From Paralichthys olivaceus (lineage: Eukaryota > Chordata > Actinopteri > Pleuronectiformes > Paralichthyidae), in the NCBI RefSeq assembly GCF_024713975.1, contig NC_091099.1, positions 5,458,501 to 5,522,500 of the forward strand: 64,000 nt of DNA. The letters run 5' to 3'. Below, one piece after another: positions 59,001 to 64,000 of the stretch. The notes beneath the pieces are model-generated. The model was not told the DNA's origin. It saw only the letters and a list, made by a program, of their open reading frames with translations, and did no database searches. Position numbers and translations under genes: made by a program. Position 1 is the stretch's first letter, and each line of letters starts with the position of its first letter.

Positions 59001-60828
59001 TCCATGGCAATCATAGATAAAAGCCAGTTAAGCACTATAGCTCGTACTGACAGTAAAGTTGAAGATGTCTCTTGCAGTGGAAGTGAAATTCCAAACCGGA
59101 TCCGTGAAAATGGCATTTGGATATCAGACTCTGAGCAGAAATGTGTACAAGAACAGCTGAAGTCAGTAGGAAGTGGTCAGCCAAGCAATTCAGACAACAG
59201 CAAGGCCGTAAGCCATGTGTCAGAAACTGAGGAGGGCTGTCCACAAGCTCAGCTGACATCCACAGATGTAGCAGAGACCTCCTTGGAAATGAAAGGACCA
59301 ACTCAAAGTGGACCAGCGGCTGGACTCCAGACCACCTCCAGTCTCTGTGAAAAACTTGAAACTGTTGAAAGAAAGAGGAAGACATTACAGAGTGATGAAG
59401 ACATTTTTTCATTGCTGAAGAAATTCAAGAAACCTGTTAATCTGGATTCAGAGCCTGTCTTCAAGGGTGTAAAATGTAAAAAGGTTTCTGTTAATGCTGC
59501 TGAGAGGAAACCTTTGCACTCCAATAATAAAACAGTAGAACTGGTCCTATTTGGCTCAACGCGTCAAGGGGAGCTCAATTTAATTGGTGACAGAAAAAGC
59601 AATCGTGAATGTACAGTATCTCATGCAGGACACAGGCCTCCTAACGTTTTGTCTGTGGATCTCAATCCTTCGAAGAAAAAGTCAAGTGTTCCCACAACGG
59701 AATATTCTGTCAAAGGATGGATTCACGAAAAATGGAGGAGAAGTTATTTACCAACTACAATTAGGCACAGAAAAAAAATGAAAACACTACAGTGTACATT
59801 ACCTTGGTCGAGTCCCATGAAAGCTGAAACAGCTTGCCCCTCCAAAACCAAAGAGCTGCCAGTTTCCTCTGAATTTAAGAGAAAAGGAAATACCAACTTC
59901 TGCCTGAAACAAAAGAACAGGCGACTCTTGTCTAACAGATTCAAACTTGGAGAGGAGAATACGAGGAAGGATGTGGGTAAACTGTCTGATCAAGAGAGAA
60001 GTGACAACCGAAGCCATACCACCACACCTACTAACTACGTCCTGAAGTTCAGTGTGTTACCCAACACTTTCAACTTTGCAGATGGACCCAATGGGAGAAA
60101 GGAAGCAACTGGTGACATGTCAGGTAAATAATAATATCAAGACTATTGAGTTTCTCCAATGTTGGCAATTTGTTAAGACGTTTGAGCAACACAAGTTGTG
60201 TAACTGGTCTATGAACACTGGTCATTAGAGGTCAAGCTACACACAATAGATGCACTACGGTTGAATGGCTTTATTGTTTGAATATTATTTTGCACATTAT
60301 TCCTCTCATCACCACAGCTGCCAAAGTCTGTGGGCATTTGTGATGTGGAGTGACAGAACACCTCACTTAGGCTCTATCCACACTGTTGGCCATTAGTTTT
60401 AAAATGTATCACTGTTGCAATGTTTACGCCTGTGATCCAAACCACTCCAGAACTCCCAAGTCTGGAAACTGATGGCTGTAGTATGGATTGACAGAAAATG
60501 AGACGCACGATTCAATCACCCAGATTGACCGATTGGTTCTCATCAGTCAAGTCTTAACTGTCAGTGATGAATGTAAAACATTGTGTGATGTTTTCTGCCA
60601 GTAACAGTTCCACTTTGCTTGTTAGTCCCAGAAAGGACATTTTAATTTTTTACCATCACTGTTATGTTATTTGTGTGATTAATATATTCTTTCAGAGATG
60701 TTAAAGTGTCCTTTTGTTTATTCTGACTTTATTTGCTTCCAGGTAACTCAGATGTCACTGGAGGAAACAGCCCTGCCAAAACTATTACAGGGGGCAAGAG
60801 GTACCAAGTGCAGCTAAAGTACACATAA
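56019..60828 (+). CDS. resf1: Retroelement silencing factor 1 homologue
   Basis: In mouse, RESF1 (KIAA1551) supports SETDB1-dependent silencing of endogenous retroviruses. One exon of about 4.1 kb (55981-60123, coding from 56019) is followed by 60743-60828, giving about 1396 residues. As in mammals, almost the whole protein sits in one large exon and is low in complexity. Recognisable blocks are IQVLSPEEAKVIF (about residues 823-835), a cysteine cluster FCCLAGWI with C-A-C-K (about 890-912), a basic segment LLKKFKKP (about 1132-1139) and LKFSVLP near the C-terminus; human RESF1 has counterparts in the same order. A second Met three codons in (56028) is an alternative start. The last exon is uncertain: splicing from 60800 to about 60933-60951 would give an ending more like the mammalian one, closed by TAG at 60998-61000. 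Confidence 0.8.
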
Positions 60829-61438
60829 ACAGTTCCTTTTTTATTTCTTTAATATTACATGGGAAGCAAATACAGTTTTTCCTAATTATTATGAATGCAT
60901 TGCACCATAGGAACATGGTGACACAATCTTGAGAAGAAGTATTGTCTTGAGCTCGCCTCATGTTCCCAAGACCTCCAGCCTCTTCCAGGAGTTTCAATAG
61001 AAATACAAGCAGAAGGAACGTCCATCCAAAGAAAAATAATATGCAAGCAATAGTTTTGTGTACTACAGAGACAGATTTTTTAAATGTTCTCTGGGAAACT
61101 CTTCATTTGAAAAGTGTTTCATTTTGTGTCTCAGGTTGTGTACATGTATATTTTCTTTACAGTACCAAGCAACTTATGACTGCACATGCCACACACAAAA
61201 GTCTTAGTTTATATTATGTGTCTTTCATTTGAGTTAGTTCTTAATGCTTCAGAAAAATATTGAATATAAAGTATCTGTAAAATGTATATTTGATTTTCAT
61301 ATTTATCTATATTTTTCAAAAACATTGCCCTTTTTTTTTACATTTTTGTAATGTTTTTTTACATCTTGGTTCTTATCTAAACAAACAAAATGTCATTCTT
61401 TTTTATTTAGTTTTGCAGTTGTTTGTATTATTTTTGTA

Positions 61439-61444
61439 AATAAA
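61439..61444 (+). terminator. Polyadenylation signal AATAAA, resf1
   Basis: Canonical AATAAA in an A/T-rich 3' UTR about 610 bases after the proposed stop, followed by a GT/T-rich stretch (61447-61475), as expected for a cleavage site. Confidence 0.6.
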
Positions 61445-61988
61445 GTATTTTGTCTACAGTTTTTGTGTTTCAGGCGTGTGGTGTTATAAATTGACAAGAC
61501 TATCTGATCAGCAGTTTTACAATCAGTATAGAATAGAAGGAACGATCACAGGATCAACAAACGGAGACAAACAACTGTTCACATTCATACCTACAGTTAG
61601 ATTCAGACTCTCTGATTAACCTAACCCTAATCTGCATGTCTGTGACGTGTCCCAGTTCAAGACGTTTCTCACTGAGCGCGCCAAGTGTCCCTGTGCTGCT
61701 CTGCTTTAATTCTATCTGCCAGAATTGCATACATCATGTCTCTTGACATGCTTACATTGTATGGCACTGGGCCAAGGTAAAGGTGGACGTGATGTTGTAG
61801 TAAAACTGCATCTAGCCTTTATGTGCATATATGCTTATACTGTGCATCTGTGTATGAAGAGCATCAAGCACTGTATGCAGCCCTGGGCGGATGTCAAGAC
61901 AACACCATATATCCAGCATTAGGAAATTGAATCATCAAATTCTGGATACTATGACTGCACTATTTATCAAGCATAATGAAATGTAATC

Positions 61989-62616
61989 ATGAAAAGTAAA
62001 CGTGTAAAGGTTGCTTTTGAAAATCTATATTTGGAATGTGGAAATGTAATTAAGAAACACTCAAGACAAATGGTGTGTGAGGTCTTTCAGGTTTATGCTA
62101 AGCTATCTCTCAGAAGTGACCGTGTGGACAAAGGAGGGCTGTGTGCCGCTATTAATGCAAATTGGTACATTAGAGGATTTTCCATTTTTGTGGCTGATTT
62201 TTGTAAAATGTGTTATTTGCAGAGCAAATAATGCGTCAGGGGCAATAAAAGTGCCAAAACAAGGTCACCCTCCTCATTATAAACCCTTTGAGCATTTAAT
62301 GATGGATTTTGCTGAATTAGCTCCGTCAGAAGGTAAGAAATACTGCTTTGTAATAGTGTGCATGTTCAGCAAATGGGTTGTAGAGTTTGATACTTCTAAA
62401 CAGGAAGCAGGAACAGTGGCGAGGATCCTGCTGAGGGAAATCATTCCATGCTGGGGAATACCCAGACTCATCAGCAGTGACAATGGCTCTGGGTTTGCTA
62501 ATCAGGCTCTTAGTTTTACAGTACAGTATTTGGGTTTTAACATTAATTCACATTGTTCGTATCACCCCCAGCTGAATCAGCATTATGCTTTACTAGGAAT
62601 GTTTGCTCAAGTGTAA
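61989..62616 (+). pseudogene. Endogenous retrovirus integrase remnant
   Basis: Two adjoining frames carry a decayed zinc-binding region (ADFCKMC, about 62190) followed by the core domain of a retroviral or Gypsy-type integrase. The first catalytic Asp is in MMDFAEL (about 62300-62320) and the second in SSDNGS (about 62474-62490). Between them lies the usual VIVCMFSKWV segment. After CSYHPQ the sequence departs from the family, so the third catalytic residue (Glu) is absent. A frame break separates the zinc region from the core. No gag, protease, reverse transcriptase or envelope is readable nearby. Confidence 0.8.
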
Positions 62617-62749
62617 TAACAAGGAAATGTTTGTGTACTATGAACTAGATGAACCGGTGAACTGTTCGATCAGATTCGTAGTGTCTGTGCACAGGAAAGA
62701 GAGATCAATGCCCGCTTCAACATGCAGGAGGTTGCCGGACGCGTGATCA

Positions 62750-63030
62750 CAGATTGATAACGATGTAACTGAGGACAGCTGTGTGCTGTATAAAAGCCAG
62801 CTCGTCATCAGAGACATTGGTCAGACTCTTGAACCTACTTTGGCTTTAAGAACTCTGTCCCTTTTTGGCCAAATAGAAACACTGTAACTTTGTTTGTGTT
62901 CAATATATGCTGTGTAATTTTGCTTCTCGACCAGAATTAAATGCCTTGAAACTCGGTTGAGCAGTGATTCAATCATTCAGCGTAATTGTTTAATTCCTCC
63001 CCAGGGGATTAAATGCGAATTCCCACCAAC
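62750..63030 (+). repeat. Probable 3' LTR of the endogenous retrovirus remnant
   Basis: A TATA box (GTATAAAAG, about 62787) is followed by ATTAAATGCC near 62936, and the segment ends near CCACCAACA (63030). It lies just downstream of the integrase remnant in the same orientation, as a 3' LTR would. The left border is not defined. Confidence 0.45.
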
Positions 63031-63144
63031 ATCTCCAACACCTTAGTGGAATGGTTATTTGTTGCGAATATATTTAGCATGTTGAAATGTAATAATTTTT
63101 AAAAAAAAGGACATCGCCTTATTCTAATTGGAGTCTGGAGACAG

Positions 63145-63579
63145 TGTTGTATATTTGGGTAGCGATGATGTGAAGATGATGAAGGAATCTCCGATGACAC
63201 AGTCTTGATTGTATAAAAGGTTTATACAAAAAGTTCAGCATCAATACAAGCACTGCAGTCTGCCTGGGAGAGATCTGGGGCCAATGTGAATCTCTTCTCC
63301 CTAACAGCTTCAACTCCCCGTTTATATAGGAGAGTTGTTTTCGTGAATCTGAAGAAAACACATCTGGCTTTCCTCCGGCCTGTCCGGTAACAGGAAGGGA
63401 AAGACACCAGCTCAAATTTAGGGTGACAGTTAGAGCCGTGATCTAATGCCCTAATGTATACATTCAGTTTATCTCTGACAACCTAAACTTTGTCCGATTG
63501 TCCCAGGGCCTATGGGCCTCAGACCTAGAGATCAGCTTCCTTTAAAAAGAACACAATACATGGCATTTCAGACACCACA
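63145..63579 (-). mobile_element. Solo LTR, family A copy 4, with target-site duplication
   Basis: 435 bases bounded by TG and CA on the plus strand and flanked by ACAG on both sides (63141-63144 and 63580-63583), a four-base target duplication typical of LTR integration. It matches the copies at 38387 and 41430 along its length. The AATAAA of the other copies is changed here to TATAAA. No internal element is attached, so it arose by recombination between LTRs. Confidence 0.75.
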
Positions 63580-63583
63580 ACAG

Positions 63584-64000
63584 GACCTTAGAAAATCAAT
63601 AAGGCCTGAAACAGAGGCCTCCAAAACTCTAAGATTTATAATGGTGTCAAAGTTAGACCAACAGCCACTACTTTAATACCCCATTAGAATCGACCCCTTC
63701 TTTGCAACTAAAAACCTAATTGTAATGGACATTTTATAAGTTGTGTATGTGATGCAACATAAGCAGATGTTTGTGCGGAAGATTTACCAGATTGTTTATT
63801 TAAAAGGGAAACCTTAGGTTTACGATTATTGCTCAGAGACTTTCTGGATCTCACACCAGTGCTGGTCCACAGAGATGTGAAGGCAGCATGACTCCCCCAC
63901 TGATACGGAAACCAGGAGGGGTAATAAAGGCCAGTGAGGTATAACAACACAGAGCTCTCCTCCGCTCTTTGCTCATACGTACTCATTCAGAGAGATGTGT
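63584..64000. repeat. Family B fragment and further unassigned repeat sequence
   Basis: From about 63584 to 63690 the sequence resembles the start of family B (AAGATTTATAATGGTGTC, and AAGGCCTGAAACAGAGGCCT as near 35015). The rest to the window end has no gene that I can support. Confidence 0.35.

Overview
The window looks like nuclear DNA of a teleost fish, probably a spiny-rayed one. The evidence is vertebrate multi-exon genes with GT-AG introns, long dinucleotide microsatellites and polyadenylation signals, plus fish-type mobile elements (Tc1, hAT, many LTR families, a LINE). There are no bacterial-style operons, CRISPR arrays or ribosome binding sites. Gene names come from recognising the translated proteins, and exon borders were read from GT-AG sites and reading-frame continuity.

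Layout. At the left edge is the 5' end of fnbp4 (minus strand). It lies head to head with an apparently intronless seipin gene (bscl2-like, plus), with only 385 bp between the two start codons. Next come single-exon lrrc10 (minus), cnot2 (plus, 14 coding exons found) and washc4 (minus, 33 coding exons, a complete 1168-residue product); cnot2 and washc4 end tail to tail. slc41a2 (plus, 10 coding exons) follows. About 39.4-55.9 kb is a transposon-dense block. From 56.0 kb lies resf1 (plus), with one 4.1-kb exon and a short last exon. The window ends in an endogenous-retrovirus remnant and further LTR pieces.

The genes do not form a pathway. LRRC10 is a cardiac leucine-rich-repeat protein, CNOT2 a scaffold of the CCR4-NOT deadenylase, WASHC4 an endosomal WASH-complex subunit, SLC41A2 a Mg2+ transporter, seipin a lipid-droplet protein, FNBP4 a WW-domain formin-binding protein and RESF1 a retroelement-silencing factor. 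Five of the seven (lrrc10, cnot2, washc4, slc41a2, resf1) have human counterparts on chromosome 12, which suggests a rearranged ancestral block.

Most notable are the intronless seipin sharing a promoter region with fnbp4; the retroelement silencer resf1 beside a dense field of dead LTR elements; a solo LTR eight bases from an slc41a2 splice donor; two perfect palindromes in washc4 intron 1; and splice sites built from microsatellites. I found no clear undescribed multi-gene system. The least explained coding signal is a pair of small minus-strand reading frames at 52.4-53.0 kb, the first ending in a membrane anchor.
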